Made by a program: the position numbers and the translations under genes | Part shown: one piece after another, positions 52,088 through 61,357 of the stretch | Numbering within the stretch: position 1 is the stretch's first letter | How the letters are laid out: each line of letters opens with the position of its first letter | Assembly: GCA_019232985.1 (NCBI GenBank) | Contig: JAFAMW010000004.1 | Span: forward strand, 1 to 64,000 | Direction: 5' to 3' | Origin: Roseateles sp. | GTDB lineage: Bacteria > Pseudomonadota > Gammaproteobacteria > Burkholderiales > Burkholderiaceae | Length of the DNA: 64,000 bases | Notes under the pieces: generated by a model | The model's input: only the letters and a program-made list of their open reading frames with translations | What the model was told of the DNA's origin: nothing | Databases searched by the model: none

Positions 52088-55000
52088 ATGCGCCCGCGCC
52101 ACGCCACGCTCATTCGCCGCACGGCCTTTGCCGTCGCGGCGGGCCTGGCCGTGGCCGCGCTGCCCGCCCATGCGGCATTCGAGGCCGGCGCGCCGCCGAT
52201 CGGCAGCGCCGCGGCCCAGCCCGCGCGGCTGTTCGCAGGCGTGACCCAGGTCGAGCTGCGCGCGCTGCTCGTGCAATTCAAGGGCCGCACGCTGCCCGAG
52301 CGCATCGACGCCTACCAGAACGGGTACCAGGTGCTGCTGCCGCTCGGCGAGCTGTCGCGTCTGCTCGGCTACGACATCCGCGTCGACGCGCCGCATGGCC
52401 TCGCGAGCGGCACGGTGCGCGGCGCGGACCAGCGCTTCGCGCTCGACCTCGGCCAGTCGCTCGCGACGGTCGGCGGGCGCGAGCAGGGCTTCGAGCCGCG
52501 CCTCGCGATGGTCATCGGCGACGAGATCTACCTGTCGACGCAGCTGATCGCGCGCTGGCTGCCGGTCGAGCTCGCCGTCGACCTGCCGACCTGGCAGCTG
52601 CGCGTGCAGCCGCGCGAGGCCGCGCCGGTCGCGGCCGTGCCGCTCGTGCCGCTGGCCCCGCCGCCGCCGGGACCCACCGCGACGTCTCCCGTCGGGCCGC
52701 TGCCGCTGCCGCCCGCACGCCGCGCGGCCGACGTCGACGCGAACCTGCTCGTGCTCGAGGTCCAGCTGGACGGCCAGGTGCTGTCCGACAGCTTCGCCGC
52801 CTACCAGGACGGCAAACAGCTGCTGCTGCCGCTCGGCGAGCTCGCGCGCCTGCTCACGCTCGCGATCGAGGTCCACCCCGAGCTCGGCAGCGCGAACGGC
52901 TACCTGGTCACGCCCGAGCGCGGCTTCGCGCTGAACCTGGGCCAGGACCTCGTCAGCCTCGCCGGCCGCGAGTCGGGCTTCGAGCCGCGCCTCGCGAGCG
53001 TGATCGGCGACGACATCTACGTGTCGAGCCAGCTGCTCCAGCATTGGCTGCCGCTGAACCTCAAGCTCGACCTCGCGACGCTGCAGCTCAAGGTCGAGCC
53101 GCGCGAGAAGCTGCCGCTGCAGGAACGCCTCGAGCGCGAGCGCCTCGCGGCCGGCATCAACGCGCACCGCGCGGCGGAGCGGCCCGTCTATCCGTACCAG
53201 GCGTCGACGCCGGGCCCGATCGGCCTGCCCTTCGTTGACCAGACCTACGGCGCCAGCGAGCGTGCGGGCCAGGGCCAGCGCCGGTACCAGGGCGCGTACA
53301 CGGCCTACCTGACCGGCGACCTGCTGTGGATGGAGGGCGCCGCCTACGCGACGCGCGCGAACGAGCAGGCCACGCCCGACCTGCGCATGACGCTGTCGCG
53401 CCACGACCCCGACGCCGCGCTGCTCGGGCCGCTGCACGCGAGCGCCGTCGCGGTCGGCAACGTCGTGCTGCCGAGCGTGCGCAACGTCATGCAGGGCAGC
53501 CCGATGGGCAACGGCGTCGCCGTGAGCAACCGGCCGCTCGACCAGCCGAACAGCTTCGACCGGCACAGCTTTCGCGGCGACCTGCCGCCGGGCTGGGACG
53601 TCACGCTGTACTACAACGAGGCGCTCGTCGGCTTCCAGTCCTCGCGGGCCGACGGCCAGTACAACTTCGACGACATGCCGCTCTCGTTCGGGCGCAACGA
53701 CTTCCGGCTCGTGTTCCACGGCCCGCTCGGCCAGCTGCGCGTCGAGAAGCAGAGCTTTCTGCTCGACCAGGCGAGCGTCAAGCCGGGCCAGGTCTATTAC
53801 TCGGTCGCGCAGCAGTACGACCCGCACGGCACGCCGCGCAGCGTCGCCCAGGCCGACATCGGCCTGACCAGGACGCTGACCGGCGAGGTCGGCCTCGTGC
53901 GCCGGCCGCGCACCGGCACGCTCGAGCCGCTGACCTTCGGCCAGATCGGCCTGCTCGCGTACATGAACGACATGATCCTGAGCTCGCAGCTCGACGCCAT
54001 GGGCGGCGGCGGCGCGCTCGGCGAGCTGGGCCTGAAGACGCGCGTGGCCGGCTTCAGCGTCGACCTGCTGCATACCCAGCGCGGCGGCAACTTCGACAAC
54101 GACCAGTACTCGGACGTCGCCGGCAACGTGCGCCTGCGCGACGAGCTGAGCCTCAACGGCCTGCTCCACGCGCCGGGCCTGCCCGTCGTGAACGTCGCGG
54201 TCGACGCGGTGCGCAACGGCTTCGACCAGGGGCCGAGCAACGTCCAGATCGGCCTGCGCACCTCGACCGTCGTGCGCGGCACCGCGCTGTCGAACTCGCT
54301 GCGCTGGCAGCGCAGCGGCGATGTCGGCACGACCGACGGCGTGTTCCAGATCAGCCGGCGCGTCGCCGACGTCGGCCTGAACGCGCAGCTCGGCTACGAG
54401 GTCCAGCCGCTGCACAGCCTGCAGTCGATCGCGCTGACCGCCGACCACGGCCTCGCCGGCGGCTACCAGCTCTCGGGCGGCGTGCTGCGTACGCTCGACT
54501 CGGGGCTCACGCTGTTCTCGGGGGGCGTGAGCCGCAATTTCGGCAGCTTCGGCCTCGCCGTCAACGCGAGCTACTCGAGCCAGCACGACGCGGCCGTCGG
54601 CATGCAGCTGTTCGTCGCGCTCGGCCGCGACCCGCGCACCGGCAAATGGTCGCTCGACGGCCTGCCGCTCGCGGGCACCGGCGCGGTGTCGGCGCGCGCC
54701 TTCGTCGACAAGAACATGAACGGCATCCACGACCCCGGCGAGGAATACGTGGAGAACGCCGGCTTCATCGTCAACGGCGGCGGGCGCCACCCGGTGCTGA
54801 CCGACGCGAACGGCACGGCGCTGCTGTCGCGGCTCGCGCCCGACCGCTACGCCGACCTCGCGCTCGACCCCGACACGCTCGAGGACCCGCAGTGGAAGCC
54901 GTTGACGCCGGGCGTGCGCGTGCTGCCGCGGCCCGGGCGCGTCGAGCTCGTCGAGTTTCCGGTCGTGCCGACCTCGGAGGTCGAGGGCACGGTCTGGATC

Positions 55001-55273
55001 GTCGAGGCCAAGGGCCGGCGCCGCGGCATCGGCGCGGCCGACGTCGAGCTCGTCAACCTGCAGGGCGAGGTCGTCGCGCGCTGCACGAGCGCGAGCGACG
55101 GCTACTACCTGCTGCACCAGGTCATGCCGGGCCGCTATCACATCCGCATCGCGCCCGAGCAGGCCAAGCGCCTGAAGCTCGCGGGCGCGCTTGACCGCAG
55201 CCTCGACATCGAGCCCGACGGCAACTTCGTCAGCGGCGAGGATCTCGAGTTCCGCGTCGCGGCGGCGCGATAG
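52088..55273 (+). CDS. Outer-membrane usher with a duplicated N-terminal module
   Basis: This 1061-residue protein starts with a signal peptide ending in PAHA. Two copies of a ~120-residue module follow, at about 54-177 and 218-340. Both contain LLLPLGELxRLL, ALxLGQxL and GFEPRLAxVIGDxIY, joined by a Pro-rich linker (178-212). The middle part (about 380-860) is the usher barrel with plug, including SFRGDLPPGWDVTLYYNEAL and FGRNDFRLVFHGPLGQLRVE. The C-terminus holds DKNMNGIHDPGEE (about 874-886), a calcium-binding SdrD-B-like repeat, and then a carboxypeptidase-regulatory-like Ig domain (GEVVARCTSASDGYYLLHQV). It would secrete and assemble the pilins encoded upstream. Confidence 0.82.
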   Translation: MRPRHATLIRRTAFAVAAGLAVAALPAHAAFEAGAPPIGSAAAQPARLFAGVTQVELRALLVQFKGRTLPERIDAYQNGYQVLLPLGELSRLLGYDIRVDAPHGLASGTVRGADQRFALDLGQSLATVGGREQGFEPRLAMVIGDEIYLSTQLIARWLPVELAVDLPTWQLRVQPREAAPVAAVPLVPLAPPPPGPTATSPVGPLPLPPARRAADVDANLLVLEVQLDGQVLSDSFAAYQDGKQLLLPLGELARLLTLAIEVHPELGSANGYLVTPERGFALNLGQDLVSLAGRESGFEPRLASVIGDDIYVSSQLLQHWLPLNLKLDLATLQLKVEPREKLPLQERLERERLAAGINAHRAAERPVYPYQASTPGPIGLPFVDQTYGASERAGQGQRRYQGAYTAYLTGDLLWMEGAAYATRANEQATPDLRMTLSRHDPDAALLGPLHASAVAVGNVVLPSVRNVMQGSPMGNGVAVSNRPLDQPNSFDRHSFRGDLPPGWDVTLYYNEALVGFQSSRADGQYNFDDMPLSFGRNDFRLVFHGPLGQLRVEKQSFLLDQASVKPGQVYYSVAQQYDPHGTPRSVAQADIGLTRTLTGEVGLVRRPRTGTLEPLTFGQIGLLAYMNDMILSSQLDAMGGGGALGELGLKTRVAGFSVDLLHTQRGGNFDNDQYSDVAGNVRLRDELSLNGLLHAPGLPVVNVAVDAVRNGFDQGPSNVQIGLRTSTVVRGTALSNSLRWQRSGDVGTTDGVFQISRRVADVGLNAQLGYEVQPLHSLQSIALTADHGLAGGYQLSGGVLRTLDSGLTLFSGGVSRNFGSFGLAVNASYSSQHDAAVGMQLFVALGRDPRTGKWSLDGLPLAGTGAVSARAFVDKNMNGIHDPGEEYVENAGFIVNGGGRHPVLTDANGTALLSRLAPDRYADLALDPDTLEDPQWKPLTPGVRVLPRPGRVELVEFPVVPTSEVEGTVWIVEAKGRRRGIGAADVELVNLQGEVVARCTSASDGYYLLHQVMPGRYHIRIAPEQAKRLKLAGALDRSLDIEPDGNFVSGEDLEFRVAAAR

Positions 55274-55364
55274 CGGTGTAAGCATCGCGGGTTTCGCGTT
55301 GATACGAGCTTGCGCGACGCCGCCAAGCGCGTACGCTGCGGCGCTTCAACGCAAGGGAACGAAC

Positions 55365-57554
55365 GTGAAACCAAGTCCCTCTTCGATCGCGGCGCTGGTG
55401 CGCCTGTGCGGCGTCGCCGCATTCGCGGCTGCCAGCCTGCTGCCGGCCCAGGCCGCCGACCCCGGCGCGCCGCCGGCCGCCGTCAAGCCGGTCACCGACA
55501 CCTACGGCACGCTCGGCGTGACCGACCCCTATCGCTGGCTCGAGAACGGCCAGGACCCCGCGGTCCAGCAGTGGAGCGCGGCCGAGGACAAGCGCACGCG
55601 CGCCTACTTCGACAAGCTGGCGCTGCGCAAGCCGATGCTCGCGCGCCTGATGAAGCAGATCGCGGCGAGCTCGAGCGCGTACTACGGCCTGCAGGCCGCC
55701 GGCGGCCAGGTCTTCGCGATGTACAACCAGCCGCCCAAGCAGCAGCCGATGATCGCGGTGCTCGGGCGCGACGCCGACCCCGCGCACGCGCATGTCGTGC
55801 TCGACCCGAACGCGCTGAACCTCAAGGGCACGACGGCGGTCGACTGGTTCGTGCCGGCGCCGACCGGCAAGCTCGTCGCCGTGTCGCTGTCGGACAACGG
55901 CAGCGAGGACGGCTCGCTGCACATCTTCGACGTGAAGACCGGCCGCGAGGTCGACCATGTGATCCCGCGCGTGCAGTTCCCGACCGGCGGCGGCAGCCTG
56001 GCCTGGCGCGACGACGGCTCGGGCTTCTGGTACACGCGCTACCCGGGCCCGAGCGAGCCGGCCGAGCGCCAGCATTTCTATCAGCAGGTCTACTACCACC
56101 GCATCGGCGACGACCCGGCCAAGGACGCCTATGTGCTCGGCCGCGACTTTCCCAAGGTCGCCGAGATCGCGCTGAGCACGCGGCCCGGCGGCAAGCTGCT
56201 CGTGGCGAGCGTCGCGAACGGCGACGGCGGCGAGTTCGCGCATTACCTGCTCGGCACGGGCGACGGCAGCGTGCGCCAGCTGAGCCGCTTCGAGGACAAG
56301 GTCGTCGCGGTCGTGCAGGGCCCCGACGCGCTGTACCTGGTCTCGCGCCAGGGCGCGCCCAAGGGCAAGCTGCTCAAGCTCGGGCTCGACGACCCGCTGC
56401 TCGCGCACGCGAAGATCGTCGTGGCCGAATCCGACGCCGTCATGCAGTCGGCGGGCGAGGGCGGCAGCAGCCCCCTGGTCGTCACGCCCACGGCGATCTA
56501 CCTGCGCGAGGTCGTCGGCGGCCCGTCGCGCGTCGCGGCGTTCGACCACGACGGCAAGCCGCGCGGCGCGCTGCCGCTGCCCGAGGTCGCCGACGTCGAC
56601 GAACTCGAGGCGGTCGGCGACGGCAGCCTGCTCGTCGCGGTCCGGACCTATCTCCAGCCGCCGTACTTCGTGCGCTACGACGAGGCGAGCGGCCAGGCCG
56701 GCCCCAGCAAGCTGCGCCAGACCAGCCCGGTCGCGTTCGACGACGTCGAGGTCGTGCGCGAGTTCGCGACGTCCAAGGACGGCACCAAGGTCCCGCTCAA
56801 CATCGTGCGCAAGAAGGGCGTCAAGCTCGACGGCAGCCACCCGCTGCTGCTCTACGGCTACGGCGGCTTCGGCGTCAACGAGGTGCCGCATTTCCTCGGC
56901 GCGGCGACGCGGCTGTGGCTCGACGCGGGCGGCGTCTACGTGACGGCCAACCTGCGCGGCGGCGGCGAGTTCGGCGAGGCCTGGCACGCCGCGGGCGCGC
57001 TCACGCACAAGCAGAACGTGTTCGACGACTTCACGGCGGCGGCGCAGTACCTGATCGCGCAGCGCTACACGAGCGCCGCGCGCATGGCCGCGCTCGGCGG
57101 CAGCAACGGCGGCCTGCTGATGGGCGCGGTGCTGACCCAGCACCCCGAGCAGTTCCGCGCCGTCGTGTCGATGGTCGGGCTCTACGACATGCTGCGCGTC
57201 GAGCTCGACCCGAACGGCGCGTTCAACGTCAGCGAGTTCGGCAGCGTCAAGGACCCCGCCCAGCTGAAGGCGCTGTACGCCTATTCGCCCTACCACCACG
57301 TGCAGGACGGCGCGCCGTACCCGGCGATCTTCATGGCCACCGGCGCGACCGACGGCCGCGTGAACCCGATGCACTCGCGCAAGATGGTCGCGCGCCTGCA
57401 GGCCGCGACGGGCTCGGGCCGGCCGATTTACCTGAGCATCAACGCCCACGCGGGCCACGGCATCGGCAGCTCGCTGTCGATCAAGGTCAACCAGCTCGCG
57501 GACATGTACGCGTTCCTGTTCGACCAATTGGGGATGAAGTACCCGGAGCGCTAA
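55365..57554 (+). CDS. Secreted prolyl oligopeptidase, S9A family
   Basis: The 729-residue serine peptidase cuts short peptides after proline. It has a signal peptide (LCGVAAFAAASLLPAQAA), the propeller domain that limits substrate size and the hydrolase domain with LLLYGYGGFGVN (oxyanion), nucleophile GGSNGGLLMG (about 580), Asp in ATDGRVNP and His in HAGHGIG. All three catalytic residues are present and the length is standard. The GTG at 55365 is the start because AAGGGAAC lies just before it and the signal peptide follows at once; in-frame codons further back lie in the usher gene. Confidence 0.93.
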   Translation: MKPSPSSIAALVRLCGVAAFAAASLLPAQAADPGAPPAAVKPVTDTYGTLGVTDPYRWLENGQDPAVQQWSAAEDKRTRAYFDKLALRKPMLARLMKQIAASSSAYYGLQAAGGQVFAMYNQPPKQQPMIAVLGRDADPAHAHVVLDPNALNLKGTTAVDWFVPAPTGKLVAVSLSDNGSEDGSLHIFDVKTGREVDHVIPRVQFPTGGGSLAWRDDGSGFWYTRYPGPSEPAERQHFYQQVYYHRIGDDPAKDAYVLGRDFPKVAEIALSTRPGGKLLVASVANGDGGEFAHYLLGTGDGSVRQLSRFEDKVVAVVQGPDALYLVSRQGAPKGKLLKLGLDDPLLAHAKIVVAESDAVMQSAGEGGSSPLVVTPTAIYLREVVGGPSRVAAFDHDGKPRGALPLPEVADVDELEAVGDGSLLVAVRTYLQPPYFVRYDEASGQAGPSKLRQTSPVAFDDVEVVREFATSKDGTKVPLNIVRKKGVKLDGSHPLLLYGYGGFGVNEVPHFLGAATRLWLDAGGVYVTANLRGGGEFGEAWHAAGALTHKQNVFDDFTAAAQYLIAQRYTSAARMAALGGSNGGLLMGAVLTQHPEQFRAVVSMVGLYDMLRVELDPNGAFNVSEFGSVKDPAQLKALYAYSPYHHVQDGAPYPAIFMATGATDGRVNPMHSRKMVARLQAATGSGRPIYLSINAHAGHGIGSSLSIKVNQLADMYAFLFDQLGMKYPER

Positions 57555-57618
57555 GCCGGCGGAAGGGCGTGGCGCGGGCCGCATGCTAAGGTCCGTGGCC
57601 TTAGGGAGAGGGACTCGA

Positions 57619-58356
57619 ATGAGCATCAAGCACGCGGTGTGTATCGGCCTGGCGCTGGGCGGCGCAATCGGGGCGCCAGCCTATGCGGACGGCGACAAGG
57701 TCGACCGCCCGCCGCTCCAGGCCGGCGATAGCTGGACCTACCGGCAGACCACCGAGACCAAGGCCGGATTCAAGGAGGAGCGCGACGCCGTGACGCTCAC
57801 GCGCGCGACCGCGACAGCGCTCTACGTCGACGTCCACCAGGACGGCTCGACGCAGCCGCCGCGCAGCCTCGTGCTCAGCGCCGACTGGGGGCGCATGCGC
57901 TCGGTCAACGGTGTCGAGACGGTCGTCAACCAGCCGCTGAGTTTTCCGCTCACGAAGGGCAAGACCTGGACGGTGCACTATCGCGAGGAGCATCCGAATC
58001 CCCAACACAGCTGGGAAGACGTGACGACGACCTTCGTCGTCGTCGGTCCCGAAACCGTGAAGGTCGGCGCGGGCCAGTTCGACGCGATCAAGGTCGAGGC
58101 CGAGGGCAAGTGGGTCGCCGAAGTCGCGGCCTCGAGCCAGGCCGCGGCGGGCGCGGTCGGCGCCTCGGGCAACGCGGTGGCCGGCTCGTCCGTCAAGACG
58201 ACGCCGGCCCACCTGGCCGAAGGGCGGATCTACCGTGCCGTGTGGTACGTCCCCGCGGTCAGGCGCTGGGTCAAGTCGGTCGACGAGTACTACGCCGCCA
58301 ACGGCGAGCGCACCGAGCGCAGCGTCGGGGAGCTCGTGGGCTTCGACGTGCATTGA
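57619..58356 (+). CDS. Secreted protein of unknown function
   Basis: The 245-residue product has a signal peptide (AVCIGLALGGAIGAPAYA) and a beta-rich mature part with QAGDSWTYRQTTETKAG and, near the end, VRRWVKSVDEYYAANGERTE. The GDSWTY start and the repeated conversion of an input value to a stored form recall DUF3108-like periplasmic proteins, but I do not assign it. ATG 57619 has GGGAGAGGGA upstream. It lies 64 bases after the oligopeptidase gene on the same strand and eight bases before the 3' end of the tRNA gene, with which it converges. Confidence 0.65.
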   Translation: MSIKHAVCIGLALGGAIGAPAYADGDKVDRPPLQAGDSWTYRQTTETKAGFKEERDAVTLTRATATALYVDVHQDGSTQPPRSLVLSADWGRMRSVNGVETVVNQPLSFPLTKGKTWTVHYREEHPNPQHSWEDVTTTFVVVGPETVKVGAGQFDAIKVEAEGKWVAEVAASSQAAAGAVGASGNAVAGSSVKTTPAHLAEGRIYRAVWYVPAVRRWVKSVDEYYAANGERTERSVGELVGFDVH

Positions 58357-58364
58357 CGCTGCGC

Positions 58365-58439
58365 TGGAGCGGGTGAAGGGAGTCGAACCCTCGTCTCTTG
58401 CTTGGGAAGCAAGGGTAATGGCCGTTATACGACACCCGC
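58365..58439 (-). tRNA. tRNA-Gly, anticodon TCC
   Basis: Read on the minus strand from 58439, GCGGGTG pairs with CACCCGC as the acceptor stem, followed by an unpaired T and an encoded CCA (58367-58365). The anticodon loop is CTTCCCA within a TTGCTTCCCAAGCAAG stem-loop and the T arm contains GGTTCGACTCC. All arms fit a 75-base glycine tRNA reading GGA and GGG. It lies between two unrelated protein genes. Confidence 0.97.
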
Positions 58440-58523
58440 GGCAGGAGCTGCAGTCTACCGCGAGCGCGCGGCCCCGGCGGTGGCAACATGCCGGCACGCG
58501 ACACCCGCGGGGAGGAGACACGG

Positions 58524-59645
58524 ATGTCGAAGCAGCCCGGCGCGCGGCCGACGCCGCCTGACGAGCACGCCGGCGCGACCCAGCGCACCCCGGCCGAGCA
58601 GCAGCGCCTGCGCGTGCTGCGCTTCGCGGCCGCGAGCGCGACCTACGCGATCGGCATCAGCATCCTCGCGCTGTGCGCGGCGCTCGGCATGCTCAGCTGG
58701 GCGCGCTGGGGCCTGATCGCGGCGGCGTTCGCGGCGATCAACCTCGCGTTCCTGCTCGTGTTCCTGCGCCGCGCCAACCTCGCGTTCGCCGACCCCTCGC
58801 TGACGCAGGGCCAGGTAATCGTCGCGTGCAGCATGATGGTGCCGATCCTGCTCGCGGGGCCGCGCCTCGACCTCGTCGCCGTGCCGTTCTACAGCGTGCT
58901 GTTCGTGTTCGCGATGCTCAAGCTGTCGAGCCGCCAGCTGGTCTGGACCACGGCCTATATGCTCGCGACCTACGCGCTCGCCGTCGCGCTGCGCCTGCAC
59001 TGCTACGCGGGCGTGCTCGACCTCGGCGACGAGACCGTCACGGCCGTGCTCGTCGTCGCGTCGGCGATCTGGTTCGCCGGCGCCGCGAGCTACATCTACC
59101 GGCTGCGCTCGCGCCTCAAGGAGACCGTCGCGCGGCTCGGCGAGATCGCCGCGCGCGACGGCCTGACGGGCCTGTGGAGCCGGCGCCATATCGACGCGCT
59201 GCTGCTCAAGGAGATCCAGCGCGCCGCGCGCTCGGGCGCGCCGCTCGCCGTCGCGCTCGCCGACCTCGACCATTTCAAGAGCGTCAACGACCGCTTCGGC
59301 CACGCCGCCGGCGACGCCGCGCTGCAGTACGCGAGCCGCGCGATCGGCACGAGCCTGCGCGGCGGCGACGAGCTCGGCCGCTGGGGCGGCGAGGAGTTCC
59401 TGATCCTGCTGCCCAACGCCAACGCCGAACAGGCGCGCGCCTGCGCGAACCGCCTGCGCGAGGCGCTCGCCGCCCAGCCCTTCGACGCGGCCACGCAGGC
59501 GCGGCTCACGGTGTCGGTGGGGCTTGCGGTGTGGACGCCCGGCGAGGGCGTCGCCGAGCTCGTCGCGCGCGCCGACCGGGCGATGTACCGCGCCAAGCAG
59601 GCCGGGCGCAACCGGGTCGAGGTGGACGGGGAGGGCAGCGGCTGA
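58524..59645 (+). CDS. Membrane-bound diguanylate cyclase
   Basis: The 373-residue protein has about five or six membrane helices (residues 30-195) and a GGDEF domain with an intact RWGGEEF (near 288) and the RGGD inhibitory site five residues before it. It should make cyclic di-GMP and be inhibited by product. The helix region has no recognised ligand signature. The ATG at 58524 has GGGAGGAG nine bases upstream. It is single, but with three other c-di-GMP-related genes in the window it adds to a rich second-messenger set. Confidence 0.9.
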   Translation: MSKQPGARPTPPDEHAGATQRTPAEQQRLRVLRFAAASATYAIGISILALCAALGMLSWARWGLIAAAFAAINLAFLLVFLRRANLAFADPSLTQGQVIVACSMMVPILLAGPRLDLVAVPFYSVLFVFAMLKLSSRQLVWTTAYMLATYALAVALRLHCYAGVLDLGDETVTAVLVVASAIWFAGAASYIYRLRSRLKETVARLGEIAARDGLTGLWSRRHIDALLLKEIQRAARSGAPLAVALADLDHFKSVNDRFGHAAGDAALQYASRAIGTSLRGGDELGRWGGEEFLILLPNANAEQARACANRLREALAAQPFDAATQARLTVSVGLAVWTPGEGVAELVARADRAMYRAKQAGRNRVEVDGEGSG

Positions 59646-59649
59646 ATTC

Positions 59650-59663
59650 TTGACCCGAATCAA
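59650..59663 (+). promoter_or_regulatory. FNR/Anr-like box upstream of the APC permease
   Basis: TTGAC-CCGA-ATCAA matches the FNR/Anr consensus TTGAT-N4-ATCAA at nine of ten fixed positions. Its centre is about 30 bases before a weak -10-like AATCCT (59686-59691), which puts it close to -41.5 of the expected start, the position of class II activation. It lies 58 bases before the permease GTG, so oxygen-responsive control of that gene is possible. Confidence 0.45.
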
Positions 59664-59721
59664 AGTCCTCGGGCGGCCTTGCGGCAATCCTAGGCGTTGA
59701 TCGAGTCACGGGGAATCGCAG

Positions 59722-60969
59722 GTGCGCGACGACGGAAAAATCGGCGTGGTCGTCGCGACGGCCATGTCCATCACGATCGTCGTCGGTGCCGGCCTGCTCG
59801 CGCTACCCGGGCTCAGCTACGGGCTGGCCGGCCGGCTCGGCTACGTGCCGTGGGTGCTCGTCGCCGTGCTGATGCTGCCCTTGCTGGCCATCTTCGCGTT
59901 CTTCGCGTCCGCGTATCCGAGCGCGGGCGGGGTGGTCGGCTATATCCGGGCAGCGCTCGGATACCGCGTCGCCGCGATGGCCGAGGCGATCGTGCTGGGG
60001 ACCTTCTCGCTCGGGATTCCGGCCATCGCGCTGATCGGCTCCGGCTATCTGACGCAGGTGGTGCCCGGGCCGACGCCGACCGAATCGGCGCTTGGGGTCG
60101 TCGCGATCGCCTACCTTGCCGGCGTCGTCGGCTTGAAGATCTCGGGGGCCATCCAGACCGGCATTGCGGCGCTGATCGTGCTGGGCCTGACGACGATCGG
60201 TGTCGGTTTCCTGCTGACGTCGGCGCACGCACCGGTCGCGCTGGCGCCCATGCCCGTCGACCCGGCCGGCTGGCGCGGCGTGCTCGCGGCGCTGCCGGTC
60301 ATCTTGTTCGCCTACACCGGCTGGGAGATGACGGCGTTCCTGGCCGAGGACATGCGGGACCCGCGGCGCGACATGCCGGTGTCGATCTGGACCAGCTTCG
60401 GCGTTGTCGCGATCATGTACGTCTTCATCGCCTGGATCGTCGCTTCGTTCGCGGGGGACGACGCCGGCTGGCGGTCCGCGCCCTTCGTCCAGCTCGCGCG
60501 ACCATGGCTCGGCGAGCTTGGTGCGCAGGCGGTTGGCGTGATCGCCGCGCTGCTGGTACTCGCCAACGTGATCGGCGCGTTCTTCTCGGCATCCCGGGCC
60601 GTCTATGCCGCCGGTCGGGATGGCCTGCTGCCGGATGTTGCCGGGGCGGTCGATCGGCGTGGGCAGCCCCTGTTCGCGATGACGGCATGCTGGGCGATTT
60701 TTTCCGGGGTCATCGTCGCGACTCGGCTCGGCGGCCTCGGCGTCGAGGGGCTTTTGCAGCTCGCCGGGCAGAACTTCTTCGTGCTCTATTTTCTTTGCGC
60801 CATCGGCTATCTGGGCTTGCGCCGCCGCGCTCCATTCGGCCTCGTCCTTGGCCTGCTCGCCGTCGCGGTCGTCGGCGCGATGCTTTGCCTGTTCAGCGTT
60901 CCCGGTCTGGTCTACTGCGCGTCGCTGGCAGGCATGGGTCTGCTACTGTCCCTGCGCCGACGAGCTTGA
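59722..60969 (+). CDS. APC-superfamily amino-acid permease
   Basis: The 415-residue protein has about twelve helices and the opening typical of amino acid-polyamine-organocation carriers: VATAMSITIVVGAGLLALPG (about 10-29) with the glycine-rich bend, then FASAYPSAGGVVGYIRAALG. It resembles the YjeH/branched-chain and methionine exporter group more than high-affinity importers, but the substrate is not clear. The start is GTG at 59722 with GGGGA ten bases upstream. It follows a possible FNR box, and codon use is a little less GC-biased than in its neighbours. Confidence 0.85.
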   Translation: MRDDGKIGVVVATAMSITIVVGAGLLALPGLSYGLAGRLGYVPWVLVAVLMLPLLAIFAFFASAYPSAGGVVGYIRAALGYRVAAMAEAIVLGTFSLGIPAIALIGSGYLTQVVPGPTPTESALGVVAIAYLAGVVGLKISGAIQTGIAALIVLGLTTIGVGFLLTSAHAPVALAPMPVDPAGWRGVLAALPVILFAYTGWEMTAFLAEDMRDPRRDMPVSIWTSFGVVAIMYVFIAWIVASFAGDDAGWRSAPFVQLARPWLGELGAQAVGVIAALLVLANVIGAFFSASRAVYAAGRDGLLPDVAGAVDRRGQPLFAMTACWAIFSGVIVATRLGGLGVEGLLQLAGQNFFVLYFLCAIGYLGLRRRAPFGLVLGLLAVAVVGAMLCLFSVPGLVYCASLAGMGLLLSLRRRA

Positions 60970-60991
60970 TCGTCACCGGCACAATCCCGTC

Positions 60992-61168
60992 ATGGACGCC
61001 GACGCCGACCCCAAGCCCGAGCCGCCGCCCGAGCCCGACCTCGACGCCTGCTGCGGCAAGGGCTGCGACCCCTGCATCTTCGACCTCTACGACCTCGCCA
61101 AGGACGAATACCGCCGGGCGCTGCGCGCCTGGCAGGCGCGCCATCCCGAGGCCGCGCCGGGCGCCTGA
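60992..61168 (+). CDS. Small Oxidored-like N-terminal-domain protein
   Basis: The 58-residue protein contains CCGKGCDPCIFDLYDLAKDE (about 20-39), the four-cysteine signature of the short Oxidored-like domain family, followed by a basic helix YRRALRAWQARHP. In eukaryotes this domain is fused to oxidoreductases; in bacteria it is a stand-alone small protein of unknown role, perhaps metal-binding through its four cysteines. The proline-rich lead (DPKPEPPPEPD) is typical. The start ATG at 60992 has no strong ribosome site. It lies 22 bases after the permease gene. Confidence 0.75.
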   Translation: MDADADPKPEPPPEPDLDACCGKGCDPCIFDLYDLAKDEYRRALRAWQARHPEAAPGA

Positions 61169-61357
61169 AGCACGCGCGTTCGTGCGCATTGACGGCCGGT
61201 CATGGTCGTCGTCAGCCCTTTGCCACAGCTGCAAGTGGCCGGCAAGCCTGCTCTGTCAGAGTGCTTGCTTGGAAACGAGCCAGCAACGTCGGGCCGGCCA
61301 AATCCGCCGATCCGCCGAATCCGCCAATCGGCCGCAAACCTGGAGCGAAAGGGCATC

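Noticed and set aside
58430..58510. CGACACCCGCGG at both 58430-58441 and 58499-58510, overlapping the tRNA 5' end, as an integration site
   Set aside because: Only 12 GC-rich bases and 57 bases between the copies; no integrase gene or foreign DNA lies there.
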